A stretch of DNA of 64,000 nt from Notamacropus eugenii (GCF_028372415.1 NC_092878.1:25956403-26020402); one strand, 5' to 3'. Positions 46,554 to 57,910 are shown, counted from the stretch's first letter. A program made the numbers and translations. The notes: generated by a model not told the origin, from the letters alone.

Positions 46554-46566
46554 ATCATATGATTTA

Positions 46567-46785
46567 GAACTACGACCATAGAAATCATCGATCCTAGTTC
46601 TTTCATTTTATAGATGGTTAACAAACATTTAAGAAGTACCTACTATGTGCTAGGCACATAGCTAGTCCAATAAAGTGATGTGACTTGCCTAAGATCATAC
46701 AGGCAGCAAATACCATAACCAGGCTTTTAACCCAGGTGCTCTGACTTCAAATCACAAAAGATTTCCACTAAAATCAGGCTTTCTT
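46567..46785 (-). repeat. MIR-type SINE with dispersed-repeat insert
   Basis: 'ttcattttatagatgg' then an insert ('aagtacctactatgtgctag'), then 'tgacttgcctaagatcatac' and 'taacccaggtgctctgactt'. Confidence 0.75.
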
Positions 46786-46825
46786 CCTTACACTTTTCTT
46801 TGCCTCTCCTGCCTGTTAATGGTAC

Positions 46826-47062
46826 TATGTGGTACTGTTCAGTTGTGACCAACTCTTGTCACACCATGGACGATAGCACATCAGTACTGTCCATGGGGTC
46901 TTGGCAAATGGCTTGCCATTTTCTTCTCCAGTAGATTAAGGCAAAGAGAAAGTAAGTGACTTGCCCAGTGTCACACAGCTAGTGAGTATTTGAAGCTGGA
47001 TTTGAACTCGGGTCTTCCTGACTTCAGTCCCAGCATTCTATGCACTGAGTCACCTAGCTGCC
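46826..47062 (-). repeat. Mar1-related SINE, variant subfamily
   Basis: The tail has 'caccatggacgatagcacat' and 'ctgtccatggggtcttggca' in place of the usual tail; the core and head are normal ('gtcacacagctagtgagt'). Confidence 0.85.
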
Positions 47063-48534
47063 TTGATGGCATTCCTAGGAATTGCTTAATCCAGTTAATA
47101 ATGCTCAAAACTAAAACATTTCCTACTGATAGCTTTAGAGAAAACGGAATATGGAAAGTGGCTTCTAGAAGGCAAGTCCAGAGCAGTTAAGAGTGACAGA
47201 GAAAACTCCAGGGAGTCCAAGGTGGTCATTTTACCCAGCTTCCTTGGCCCCTGATCTATTGATAGGTATCTTTCAGATTTTTAGAGTGAAATTAGACCTG
47301 CAAAGCAAGGCAAAATGTTGGAGTTCTCCACATGGATCTGGGACAGAGCTGTAACTAGGTCTTTGTCTCTTGTCACTGACATTGGAGGGACACCCTTCCT
47401 CCCTGGGTCTGTCTTTAGGCCGACATCTCTATGTGGTCCAACAGCACTTCACCACTTGGTACCATCCAAGGGTACTACAACCAGAATTCCTAGTTAGAGC
47501 TCCAGATGCAGGATGCCTGTGGGGTAGGGACAAACCAAATTATGTTCACATTTCTGCCAAGATATTCCCCCCTAAACACACCTCTTCCCCAGGCCACTCC
47601 TGACAGTCCATTTCTAGAGAACAGCCCTTACCCTGGGGAAGGTTGCTTGGCCTTGTCTCTTTTCAGATGTTCAGCCTCTATGAGAATCAGTACAAAGAGG
47701 GTCTGCCCTTCAGTCAGAAGTATTTGAGCAAAGACTCTCCAGGAGCAGGGTCTGGAATCGCCCCTCCCTCACAAGAGCCAACATCACCCAAATATGTTTT
47801 CTGGAGGTTGGACATACTCTCCATTGCAGGGATCCAGGCAGAGCCAGCTGTGCTTAGGACCCTGCTGGATTAGAAGGGTCGGGTGTTACTCTTCCCCGAC
47901 TGACAGAAGCCCCCTAGTAACAGATGTGCTCAGAGCTTTTGACTGGGTTTAGGAGGAAAGGCACGCTTGCTACAACAGCAGCAACAACCAGTGATTGGAG
48001 AGAATCTCCTGATGGGCCCTTCCCTCTTCCCCCGGTCTACCTCTCAATTTGTTTTGGGGTTTTTTTCCTTCCTAAGAGAAGTTGGCTTTTCAGGGTAGGG
48101 TCGCCTCACACACCTCCCTCCTTCCAAAAGGCAAACCTGCTCTCTCACTGTGGCCTCCTCTCCAGAGGCCCGGGAGGGGGATACAAAGAGTTAAGCTCCC
48201 TCTACTTTGTGAAATCCCTAAACTAGGATTGGGGGAAATGAGCCAGGAGCCTTTACCATTGTTTCACCTGGCTATAGGGTTTCTCTCTAACACAAGGAAT
48301 CGGCTTTAAAACCCCAGTAACTGGATCTCACCAGGAAAGGAGGTTTTTAAAAACCAGCTGACAGCTGAATAATAGGAATTACCAGGCAGGCCGCCCTGGG
48401 GTTACTGAGGTTTGTAACTCAACCTCAAGGGAGGGCTTAGATTGGAAACTGATTTATGAGAAAATCAGAAGTCACAGAGGGAGAGTCTTGAGTATCTGGA
48501 TAAGTAGCCTTCAGAGTCACTGGGGCAATATACT

Positions 48535-48845
48535 AGTCTGGTAGAAAGAGCTAGATTCCAAAAGACAATTCCCTCTTTGGCCTCTGGCTTTCTATGTGAC
48601 CTTATGAAGTTGCTTGTAACCTCTCAGGGGCCTCAGTGGAGCTATCTGTAAAGTGGGCAGAATAGCACCCTCCTTTTGATTTTCAGAACCAGTGTCTATG
48701 TTAATGGGTCTACCAGAAGAGACACACTGGAAAGGACAGAGACTCAGGAGTCAGAAGATATGAGTTCAAATTTCCCCTTTAACTTTTACTTGCTGTGTGA
48801 TCTTGAGCAACTAACTTGTTTCTCCTTGCGGAAGAATTGTCAGTG
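48535..48845 (+). repeat. Two degraded MIR-type SINEs
   Basis: First has 'ctatctgtaaagtgggcaga'. The second (48700-48845) has 'gactcaggagtcagaagata' and 'gtgtgatcttgagcaact'. Confidence 0.7.
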
Positions 48846-49483
48846 CTTTCTAAATGCTGTTGCCCTGGACCACCACCCCATGGCTCCACCCTAGTTACTG
48901 CCCTGAAGAAGACTACCCCACTTACCAATCCATGAGATGGATAGGATTTAATTGAGGAATGGGAGGTGAGAAGAGGTTTAAAAAGGGAATTTGGAAGATT
49001 AATCTCCTGGAATAAAGAGGAGTCTGGAGGAACATAAACTATCAGGCAAAATGTTGGCTTTGATCAAAGTCCTAAAATGGGGTGACTTGGGCTTTATCCT
49101 AAGACACCCAAATAAAGTTTATTATTCATTAAAATAGGAAGCTACTAAAAAACCTCCAGTGGCTTCATGGTACCCCAGAGCATCTTCCCACTGAAACCAG
49201 GATCCCTGTCCCTAGGTCTCTGTGTCCCCTATATAAGGCATTTTCTCTACCCGAGGAGCCTTGTGTCCTGAGGTCAGAGGTCAGGGACTTTCCCAGTGTT
49301 TTCTTCCTCTCTCCACACCCCTCTCCTATTGACTGCTCACCTCTGGCTGTTTTTATGATACTTTGCCTTGGGTACCAGAATGCTTACTATTGGCTTTTCA
49401 TCAGAAACAGAAAGTTTTCGTGCTACATAGATTAAACACCACGTTATATATAAGGTATTGTTTGAGGGATGCCTATATTTATT

Positions 49484-49521
49484 GATTGAATGAATGAATA
49501 AATGAATGAATGAATGAATGG
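49484..49521. repeat. (TGAA)n microsatellite
   Basis: About nine TGAA units with one variant, next to an L2-like 'atttattgattga'. Confidence 0.9.
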
Positions 49522-49940
49522 ATCCACATTAACAAATGCACATTTGTTCTATATTGGGCAATAGGAATGGGAGGAGAAAGGGAATTCTCAACAAAGTAAG
49601 GCCTGTTTACAAAATTTATTGAAGAAATATCCCTGTTTACATCTTCTAAATATTCTTCCCGATGGTTGGAAACACTCACCCTTGCAGAGATCCAGGCAGA
49701 CCTAGCTGTGATCAGAATTCTGCTTTAAGAGGTTGGGGCAGGGGGCCTGATTTTTGTACAATCTTAAAGTCAGATAATCTCTTTCTTAAGGGTAGATTCT
49801 ATATATTATACTTTTAAAAGATCCACACCAAAAGCCTAGCATATTGCTTGGCATATGGTGTAGTAGGTGATAGAGCAATAGATATAGATATAAATACCTG
49901 ATATCTGTGTAGCTTCAGCATCTCTCTCCCTCTCCCTCAA

Positions 49941-50022
49941 TAGATAGATAGACAGACAGATAGATAGACAATATATGTATAGATATATAATATATGTGTA
50001 TGTGTGTGTATATATATGTATG
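49941..50022. repeat. (TAGA)n and (TA/TG)n microsatellites
   Basis: TAGA/CAGA units followed by an alternating TA/TG tract. Confidence 0.92.
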
Positions 50023-50190
50023 CATTATTTATAGCTCTTGAGATCTTCATTACTGAAAACATCTTTTCCATTCCCCTACCCAACAAGTCATTCCCTGTAA
50101 GAAAGACTTTTAAAAGGGAAGGGAAAAAAGTAGTTCAGTAAAACTAACTGCATCTGACAATATGGGCAACTGGCCAGTCGGGCAATACAG

Positions 50191-50311
50191 CTCTTCTTTC
50201 TTCCTTCCTCTATCTCTTCCTTTCTTTTTCTTTCTTCCTTCCTTCCTTCTTTCCTTCTTTTCTTTCTTTCTTTTTTTCTTTCTCTCTTTCTCTCTTTCTT
50301 TTTTCCTTTCC
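50191..50311. repeat. Pyrimidine tract (TTTC/TTCC)n
   Basis: About 120 bases of almost pure C/T on the plus strand, giving a spurious serine/phenylalanine-rich frame. Confidence 0.93.
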
Positions 50312-50414
50312 TGTGGGTGCTCTGTAGAAAGGAATATAAATTTTGATGACTAAAACATTGCTAGATATCTTGGGGTTTACCAGCTAGATTTCTTTCTTAA
50401 GGGACCATGCTATA

Positions 50415-50856
50415 AACCCAAATCACTCTGGCTCTCATTGATTGGCCAACAATACATCCCAGGCCTTTGGACCCTGATAATCTCAGAGTGAATGCAATTA
50501 CTCCTGTTTTGGCCCAAAACCCTGAGGGTCTTTCCTTCTCTTGATTTTTTTTTTTTGGACTGGGTAAAAGAGGGCATTTTTTGCCTCCTTTCTTACCTAG
50601 CCTTGATCACTGAATGGGCACTGCCTCAATCAAACTGAGACTTGTAAAGACCTCAGCTTAAAGAGGCCAAGGTCTTCTACTACATCCAAGGCCATCTTTA
50701 GTCATCTTGATCTGTATCTCACCACTGGACCCAGATGGCTCTAGAGGAAAAAGTGAGGCTGGTGACTGCACAGCCCTTCCTCCCTTAAATCCAATGTCAT
50801 GGCATCACCCCCATGATGTCATGGTCCCCTTGGAGAACAAAGGATGAATAGCAGCA
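50415..50856 (+). repeat. RTE-like SINE, type B, copy 2
   Basis: Aligns with 18530-18995: 'cactgaatgggcactgcctc', 'caaactgagacttg', and the shared 3' module ending 'ccttggagaacaaaggatga'. Confidence 0.75.
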
Positions 50857-51059
50857 AGGCAGCTTAGACCCTCATCTCTACAGGGAAGGGAGGGAGGGAT
50901 ATTTTCTTGTTTCTTCTATAAGAAAGGTCAAGTTTCTTGGTTGATACAATTATGCAGTGTTCAATTTCTTTTTTTCTCTTTTCATCTACTCAATAAATAT
51001 TTTTTGGATAAGTAAATGAATTAATCTGAAGTAATAAAAATAAATGAGAAGACTTGGGA

Positions 51060-51190
51060 GAGTCCATTCTAGGACTGTCCTCCCAACTCACATTATCTCT
51101 GATAAAACACAAAGGAAAAATTTGATTTTTTCCATCTTGAACTGCTAAGAGATTGAGATAAAATACCCTTCCTCACCCACCACCTTGAAC
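51060..51190 (+). repeat. Unclassified dispersed repeat, copy 1
   Basis: 'gagtccattctaggactgtc' to 'aaataccctt' matches 55575-55740 ('acagtccattttgagaatgt' and on). Confidence 0.55.
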
Positions 51191-51900
51191 TATGCTCGGT
51201 CAGTAGATCAGACAGCCTCATGGAAGTTTAAGGTGAGCTTGCATGATGGAAAGGCCCTTTCCCTAGACCTCCAACTTCACAATAGGGGACTGCTGCTTGT
51301 CAGTCAGCCATAAGGACTCTTTTAGTTGGCTGCTGAGCCAGAACTGTGTGGCTCCGCTCAAGGGAACAATCTCTATCCCTCAGCTTCTTCTGCCTACCAG
51401 CCTTGAAGTATAAGGACAACTCTAAGGGGGCTAGGTCATGGGGAGATACCCTTCCCTCCCCCAGGGTGCAGACTGTGAGCTCCTGGCCTCCTACATAAGC
51501 TTGTGTCTGGGATGAGGCCATCTCCTCTTTATGTCTCCTTTCCCTTGGTACTGGACCTTGTGAGATTCTGAAAGACAGTGGGTATCTACCCCCTTCCTGG
51601 GCAACAGAGGAGCCAGCTATTGGCTATGGAAGCAACTTTGGTGGAAGCAGAGACAGACTGGTCAAGAAGGAAAGACAGACTACTGGAAAGAAAAGAACCT
51701 ACTCATTGTTGATTGGGCTGCCCTCAGTGGGGATGGTGTGTGAGATAGTTAATAAACAATTCTTAATAAGAATTAATAAGCTAATAAGCAGTTCACAAAG
51801 AAGCTATTTACAGATATTCCAAGTAAGCTTGAATATGAACCTCTCAATTGAAGTTATTCCGATTCTTCATTGCTTAACATTCTCCTTTATGTGTCGGTGC

Positions 51901-52026
51901 TCTCTCTCCCCTCCCCTCTCCCCCTTTCTCTCCCACTCTGATCCCCTCTATCCCTCCCTAATCCCCCTCTTTCCCCCTCTTCCCTTTCTGTCTCTCACTC
52001 TCTGTCTCTCTCTCTCTCCTTTCCCC
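51901..52026. repeat. C/T-rich low-complexity tract
   Basis: About 125 bases of CTC/CCCT repeats. Confidence 0.9.
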
Positions 52027-52337
52027 CACCACCATCAAGCAAAGGAAATCAACCAGTGTCCTCCTTTCTAGTTCCTAAAATCTCTGATTCAGTGGTTCTG
52101 GATTGCTCAGTGGCATGCCAAATGCCTAACAGGAAAAATGATTTATATGAGCTTCGTCATACCACACCACCTAGCACTATGATATTCCTAGCTCTGTTAG
52201 CTTCCACTTGCACAAGTTAAGAAAGGAGCAGGAGGAGGAGTTGATGGAGAAAGAGAGAAAGGTCAGTGCTATTTGAGGTAAGTACCTGGAGGGTTAGGGG
52301 CTAAACAGGAACCCTGACTTTACAAAGCATTATGGGA

Positions 52338-52600
52338 CCAAAAATCTAGAGCTGGAAATTTGACCCTGTCATCTTAGAGGTGGAGCCCAGAGAAGCCATA
52401 TGACTTAGTTACAAAGTTCATAAGTGATAGAAGCAGCATTCCTATCTGAGTCCAAATTCAGTACTCTTTCCATTATTTCTGAAAAACTCATTTTACAGAT
52501 GGGATCCAGAGAGATTAAACAATTTGCCCAAGGTCACAATAGGTAATGAATTAGAATTTGAACTCAAACCCCTGACTCCAAATTCAGCATTCTTTTCACT
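52338..52600 (-). repeat. Two MIR-type SINEs, head to tail
   Basis: 'aatctagagctggaaatttg' to 'ttcagtactctttcc' (first), then 'ctcattttacagatgggatc' to 'aattcagcattcttttcac' (second). Confidence 0.85.
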
Positions 52601-52826
52601 GATTTTCAAACAACTTGTCCTCTACAGAAAAAAAAGAAAGAAAGAAAGAGGGAGAGAGAGAGAGAGAGAGAGAGACAAAGAAAGAAAGACAAAGAAAGAA
52701 AGACAAAGAAAGAAAGAGTCTATTGCCTCACCTCACACTTAGACACTCTAGCACTATGTATGCTCCTTGCTTTAGAAGACTTGGAGTGGGGGGCAACTTC
52801 ACCTCAAGAAAACTGCTCTCTAAACT
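52601..52826 (+). repeat. Duplicated segment, copy 1
   Basis: Starts gattttcaaacaacttg and, beyond a GA-rich tract (52627-52720), continues 'cctcacctcacacttagaca' and 'agaaaactgctctctaaa'. It matches 53865-54030. Confidence 0.7.
52627..52720. repeat. (GA)n/(GAAA)n purine tract
   Basis: Almost pure purine, with GAAA, GA and GACAAA units; it grew inside the A-rich part of the duplicated segment. Confidence 0.93.
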
Positions 52827-53009
52827 CATCCTTGAGGAAAGTTTGTTCATGGCTAATCAGTATGATATCATTAAAAGATCAATACATAAAAAGTTAGGAA
52901 ACCTGAGTTCTAGTTTTAATGTTGCCTCTAATTAGCCTTGCCTCATCGGATTGGAGACTGGGAGCTGGTCAGAGACTTGAGAAGTTGTATAGTAAACTAC
53001 CTTCATTTT

Positions 53010-53372
53010 ATAGCAGAGGACACTGAGCAGGGGTGTGCTGGTAAATGTTTAACAGCCAGCTTTTCAACACCCCCCAAAAAAGTACATAGGATACCCTTTT
53101 ATGTTTAATCAATTATTAACATTTTTTCTCCATCACTTTCTTAATTCCACTCAAATAGCAAAATAATAATTCAAGCCCCAACTTGTAGCATTTGCCAATA
53201 TCTAAAAAATAAATGCTCACCCTGGAAATTGAACAATTGGCTATTGCAAATTATTCCAGCTACTTCCAGCATCCCTGAAACTAAAGCTCAAAGATGTAAG
53301 CTAAATGTATCCAAGGTTACACTGGAAGTAAATGGAGAAGAGGGGGATTTGAAGCCAAGTGCTTTGATCCCA
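53010..53372 (-). repeat. MIR-type SINE with hAT-like insert
   Basis: The MIR is broken by about 230 bases (53036-53265) starting caggggtgtgctggtaaatg, like a hAT terminal repeat. The bordering bases gacactga and gaaactaa could be a decayed 8-base duplication. Confidence 0.55.
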
Positions 53373-53590
53373 ACTAGGTGACACAGTGGATAGAGAGCTG
53401 AGTCTGGAGTCAGGAAGACCTGAGTTCACATCTGGCCTCTGACACTTCCTAGATGTGAGACCCTGGGCAAGTCACTTTACCCTGTTTGCCTCAGTTTCCT
53501 CATCTGTCAAATGAGCTAGAGAAGGAAACCACTCCAGTAACTCTGCCAAGAAAACTCCAGTCAGACACAACTGAACCACAACAGCAACCT
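53373..53590 (+). repeat. Mar1-type CORE-SINE
   Basis: 'ggtgacacagtggatagaga' to 'agacacaactgaaccacaac', sitting inside the head of a reverse MIR that resumes with 'tctgaccccaaatctatcac'. Confidence 0.93.
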
Positions 53591-53654
53591 CTGACCCCAA
53601 ATCTATCACTCTTTCCTGGGTAAGCCATTCAATTTCTTTGGGTATCCTCATTGA

Positions 53655-53850
53655 TAAATAGACTTCTTAGCCTTTTTTGCGCAATGGACCCTTTGGGCAG
53701 TCTGATGAAGCCTCTAGACCCCTTCTCATAATATTGTTTTTAGATATATAAAATGAAATACATTGAAATGCAAAAGAAGCCAAACATATTAAAATATAGT
53801 TATCAAAAGATTATTAAAAAAGAAAACAAGTTTATAGAGCCCAGGCTAAG
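53655..53850 (-). repeat. hAT-type DNA transposon fragment (MER5-like)
   Basis: Reverse copy: 'gcaatggaccctttgggcag', 'ccccttctcataatattgtt', 'tagagcccaggctaag'. Confidence 0.7.
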
Positions 53851-53864
53851 ATCACATAGTACAT

Positions 53865-54030
53865 GATTTTCAAACAACTTGATCTTTACATAAAAAAAAA
53901 AAAAGAGTCTAGCCTCATCTCACACTTTGACACTCTGGCCACTAGGCATGATCCCTGCTCTGATCATATAGATTGTATAGACTGGAGAACTTCCCCTCTA
54001 GAAAACTGCTCCCTAAAATCATTTCCAAGC
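53865..54030 (+). repeat. Duplicated segment, copy 2
   Basis: Starts gattttcaaacaacttg like 52601, has an A13 run, then 'cctcatctcacactttgaca' and 'agaaaactgctccctaaa'. Confidence 0.7.
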
Positions 54031-54489
54031 TCCCTTTCAGCTTAAGGTTTCTAAAATTACCCACCCTACATATTGGGAGGCTGTTTAGCATGGGGAAATA
54101 CAGATGTGTGCTTTAGCCTCTGGGGTGATAAAGGTCAGCAGAGGCCTAGCTAACACTTAACCTTTACCCTGATTGTGCCATACGTTTACTGGGCTGGTCC
54201 CAGTTTTCCCTTCTTTAACATGGGAGAATACACATATGATCTTAGCCTCAAGAGGCCAAGAAGTTGCCCCCATTCCTCCAGGAAGCCCAAATGGCAGAGG
54301 CCCTAAGACAGTCTTTTCAGATAAATTTTGAGTATTTCTCAGCTTGTAAAACTCCACCTACCACCTGGGCTACGGGAATATTGCATCAGATGGCAGGAAG
54401 CAGCCCAGCACCTCTAGTCCGTGGCACATTTTCAGTTTCTACTTCTGTTCTCGCTAGCCCTCAGCCTGACTTTGAGGCCTGTGTTTAGG

Positions 54490-54960
54490 CAACAATAATA
54501 AACATTTGTACAGCACTCTATAAGGGACTGCTAGGTAGTATCAAAGATATAATGCCTGGTCTAGAGTCAGGAAGACTCATTTTTCTGAGTTCAAATCTGA
54601 TCACAAACACTTACTAGCTGTGTGACCCTGGGCAAGTCACTTCACCCTGTTTGCCTCAGTTTCCTCATCTATAAAAGGAACTGGAGAAGGGAATGGCAAA
54701 CTACTCCAGTATCTTTGCCAGTATATTTTCACAAAGACTGAAGAATCATGACTGAACAACAACACTGCGCTTTAAAATATACAAAACACTTTCCATACAT
54801 TATTTTGTGTGAGATGCACAACCACTGAGATTTAGAGAAGTGAAATGACATCCATAGTCACACAGCTAATAAATACTAAGAGGAGGGATTGGAATCCATG
54901 CCTTTCTTCCTGGATTTTAAGGCTAACACATAAGCTACTAAACCAAACTGCTGTTTCCTT
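54490..54960 (-). repeat. MIR3/Ther2-type SINE split by a Mar1 SINE
   Basis: Outer element: 'gcgctttaaaatatacaaaa' and 'catagtcacacagctaataa'. It is interrupted by a forward Mar1 at 54523-54768 ('gagttcaaatctgatcacaa' to 'atgactgaacaacaac'). Confidence 0.88.
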
Positions 54961-55054
54961 CCACCCCTTGGTTAAGAGGCTATTGGAATGCTCTTTTTGT
55001 CATATCTGATTTTTATTGATCCATATTTTGATCAAATATATATGCTCTTTTAGT

Positions 55055-55275
55055 AATAGCATGACATAGTAGATAAAGTCAGGAAGAGAGGAATTCAAAT
55101 CATTCCTCTCATATATGCTAGTTGTGTGTCTTTGGACACGTCATTTTCACCTGTAAGTGCCCCCAGGCAACTCTAAACTGCAGAGAACTGGAACTCAGCA
55201 TTGTTCGAGGGAGTTTCCTCATAGTGAGTTCTCTATATGCTATGTAATTTTCCATATACAGAAAAATCACAAGTC
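55055..55275 (+). repeat. tRNA-type SINE with unusual tail
   Basis: 'gacatagtagataaagtcag' head. The tail 'caggcaactctaaactgcag' and 'gggagtttcctcatagtgag' is shared with the interrupted SINE at 23950-24400. Confidence 0.75.
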
Positions 55276-55284
55276 TTGTTCAAT

Positions 55285-55412
55285 CTAATTTTATTAATTA
55301 AAAATTAATAATTTTAACATTAATAACTTTTTAAACTTATCTAATATTAATTTTAATGTATTAATTTTAATGCCTTAATTTTAATATATTAAAATTTAAA
55401 ATATATCAGTCA
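55285..55412. repeat. A/T-rich tract
   Basis: Nearly pure A+T with repeated 'aattttaat' units. Confidence 0.9.
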
Positions 55413-55574
55413 GCAAAACAATAAATCAAGTTTAGTTAATTTTTTAACATAACTCCCTCCTTTTTCCTCCTCACTGAGCCACCCCCTGTAAAAAGACATA
55501 GAAGGAAAGAGGAAAAAAGCAATTAAGCAAAACCAATGTACACATCACTCTGGTCTGACTGTATGTACAACATT

Positions 55575-55740
55575 CCACCCCCAGAAGATCTGGGACAGTC
55601 CATTTTGAGAATGTCCTCCCTTTCTCATTATCCTTCATGGGATACAGCACTAAAGGAAAAGTTGGTTTTGAAGAGCTAAAAGATTCCACCAAAATATACC
55701 GAAATACATTTCTCTCTCTTCACCCCCATTACCAAGAACA
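55575..55740 (+). repeat. Unclassified dispersed repeat, copy 2
   Basis: Aligns with 51060-51190; extends to 'ttcacccccattacc'. Confidence 0.55.
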
Positions 55741-55784
55741 GCAGACTCTATCTCGATCTAGATAGGTCAAAGATGAAATGTCCA

Positions 55785-55940
55785 ATCATAGATTAGAAGC
55801 AAGAAGAGATCTTAGAATCCAGATCTCTAATTTTATAGATGAGGAAATGAAAACCCAGGGAAGTCGAGTGATCTGCCCAATATCACATAGGTAGTGCCAG
55901 AAGCTAGATCTGAACCTACATTCCCTCACTTAAATTTCTC
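55785..55940 (-). repeat. MIR-type SINE
   Basis: 'ttttatagatgaggaaatga', 'ccaatatcacataggtagtg'. Confidence 0.88.
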
Positions 55941-56329
55941 TATGATCTGTCTCCACTGAAATAAAAACTCACCTTCCAGACCTTAACTGAACCTGCTATT
56001 CAGCCAATTTATCAATTAACAAAGGTGAGGCCATTTGAAAAACATAGAGAAAGTATTAGAACATGAAACATTAGAGCATTATTTATGGAGGAAAGAGTAC
56101 ATACGCTCGTGTGGTAATCATTCATTCTCCAGTAATCTAGATTTAAATTTGGTTATTTTTGCAGGACTTGCTCAACCTTTAATTAACAAAATTATCTTCC
56201 TCTGTTTTGAAGAAATCACTAACTCAAAATGAAGCCTGATACTGTTAGGGTCTATGAATCAATGTCAGGAAGGTAACAAGCTACCCCTCTACTGATATTT
56301 TCTGCTTACTAAAACCATCCCAAAGATAA

Positions 56330-57185
56330 CAGAATCCCAGAGCTGGAAGGAGCCTTCATCGCCGTTGAATTCAACTCACAACTGGAAAGAAGCCTCTCTG
56401 AAATCTACCAGAAAATGATCATCCAGCCTTGGCTCCAAGGCCTCCATTACCTCCCAATGTGGCCCATTCTAGTTTGGGTATGATAGCTCTGATCGTTAAG
56501 AGGGTTTGCCTTAAGCGAACCTTAAATATGCTCCTTCACTCCATCCACTCCTTGTTCCTAGTTCTGTGCTCTAGGACAAAACAGAACAACCATCAATCCT
56601 CTTTCTTGCACCAACCCTTCAATCCTTGAAGAAGCTGTCCTACTCTCTTCTCCAGACTTCTGTTGTTGTTTGGTTGTTTTTTCAGCCAAATGACTTTGTG
56701 ACCCCATTTGGGGTTTTTCTTCTTTGCAAAGACACTGGTGTAGTTTGCCCTTTCCTTCTCCAGTTCATTTTACAAATGAGGAAACTGAAGCAAACAGGGT
56801 TAAGTGACTTGCCCAGGGTCACATAGCTAGAAAGTGTCTGAGGTTAGATATGAACTCAGAAAAATGAGTCGCCCTGATTCCAAGGTCTATCAGCTGTGCC
56901 ACCCCCCTGCCCTTCTCCAGGCTGACTATCTTTGCTTCCTCCTATCGGTCCTCATATGGCATGAATTCAAGACCTTTCATCATCCTGGTTCTTCTCTTAT
57001 CATACTGCAGGTTATCAATGTCCTTCCTGAAATGTGCCACCCAGATATCAACATAACATTCTAACTGTGGTCTAACTAGGAGAGAATATGAGGCAATTCT
57101 CATGTTTTTATTCCTGAACATTACATTGACTCTTAATTCAGCCTGAGACTGTATTTGCTTTTTTGGCCATCATACAATGGACTCA
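56330..57185 (-). mobile_element. CR1/L3 LINE fragment split by a Mar1 SINE
   Basis: Antisense CR1: 'tccttgttcctagttctgtg', 'ttctccaggctgactatctt', 'ggttatcaatgtccttcctg', 'tgcttttttggccatcatac'. Frames inside have no intact product. Confidence 0.82.
56656..56911 (-). mobile_element. Mar1-type SINE with 9-base target duplication
   Basis: Bounded by cttctccag at 56647-56655 and 56912-56920, at the point where the CR1 sequence breaks. Confidence 0.92.
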
Positions 57186-57891
57186 GCCAGAAGAACTGAG
57201 TGTGGAAAGTACCTAGCAAAGGACTGTGAACTCTGACCTTTCATCAGAACAGGTTTCTAATTGCTAAATAATAGCACCTTCCAGTTTTTTCTTTCTATTC
57301 CCTCCAGATGATTTTGCTTAAACGGGTCTCATGTTTACTTAACTCCCTCATTTTTGCAAAAGGCTCAAATAGAGGATTTACCCCTTCCCCATCTTGTGTA
57401 ATTTTCCTCCTCCCCCCTTGGAGGCAAGAAAATGAACAAAATTAACATTATTTCCTACTTACCTGGCATAATTCTTACTCATCATAGAGAGAAGTCAATA
57501 GTCCAGACTTATAGAAATCCCATTTAAAGGAAAGGGCAGAGGGAGTGAGGGGAAGGGAGGGGCACTCATAACCCATCTCTAAAATCCCATTTACCATAAA
57601 TAGTGCTACAAAGCTAATAATAATGTTTTAAAGAACAGGAAAGTACGTTGGTTTTTGATGCTGATTCTTTTTTTTTTTAAACCTACAAACATTTTATATT
57701 CCGTTTGAGGGAGTGAATGTTTTATATCTTCAGCATCCAGATGTTCCTCTGCCCACAAGTAAAAGAAATGTCATAATTTTTTATACTTTTGAATTTATAT
57801 TTATTAGATTATATTTAAAATATACTTGCTTTGAACAATTTGTTTCTAAGGATTTAAGCCTTTCATTTTAAATGTGTGATCTACACATACT

Positions 57892-57910
57892 CACACACAC
57901 ACACACACAC
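57892..57910. repeat. Short (CA)n
   Basis: About nine CA units. Confidence 0.9.

Noticed and set aside
47643..47873. Frame beginning MLGLVSFQMFSLYENQYKEG
   Set aside because: It has some ordinary-looking composition after an AG, but no recognisable domain, no matching donor and no neighbouring exon.
50191..50311. Pyrimidine tract as a splice or regulatory signal
   Set aside because: It is simple-sequence DNA in intergenic space with no exon beside it.
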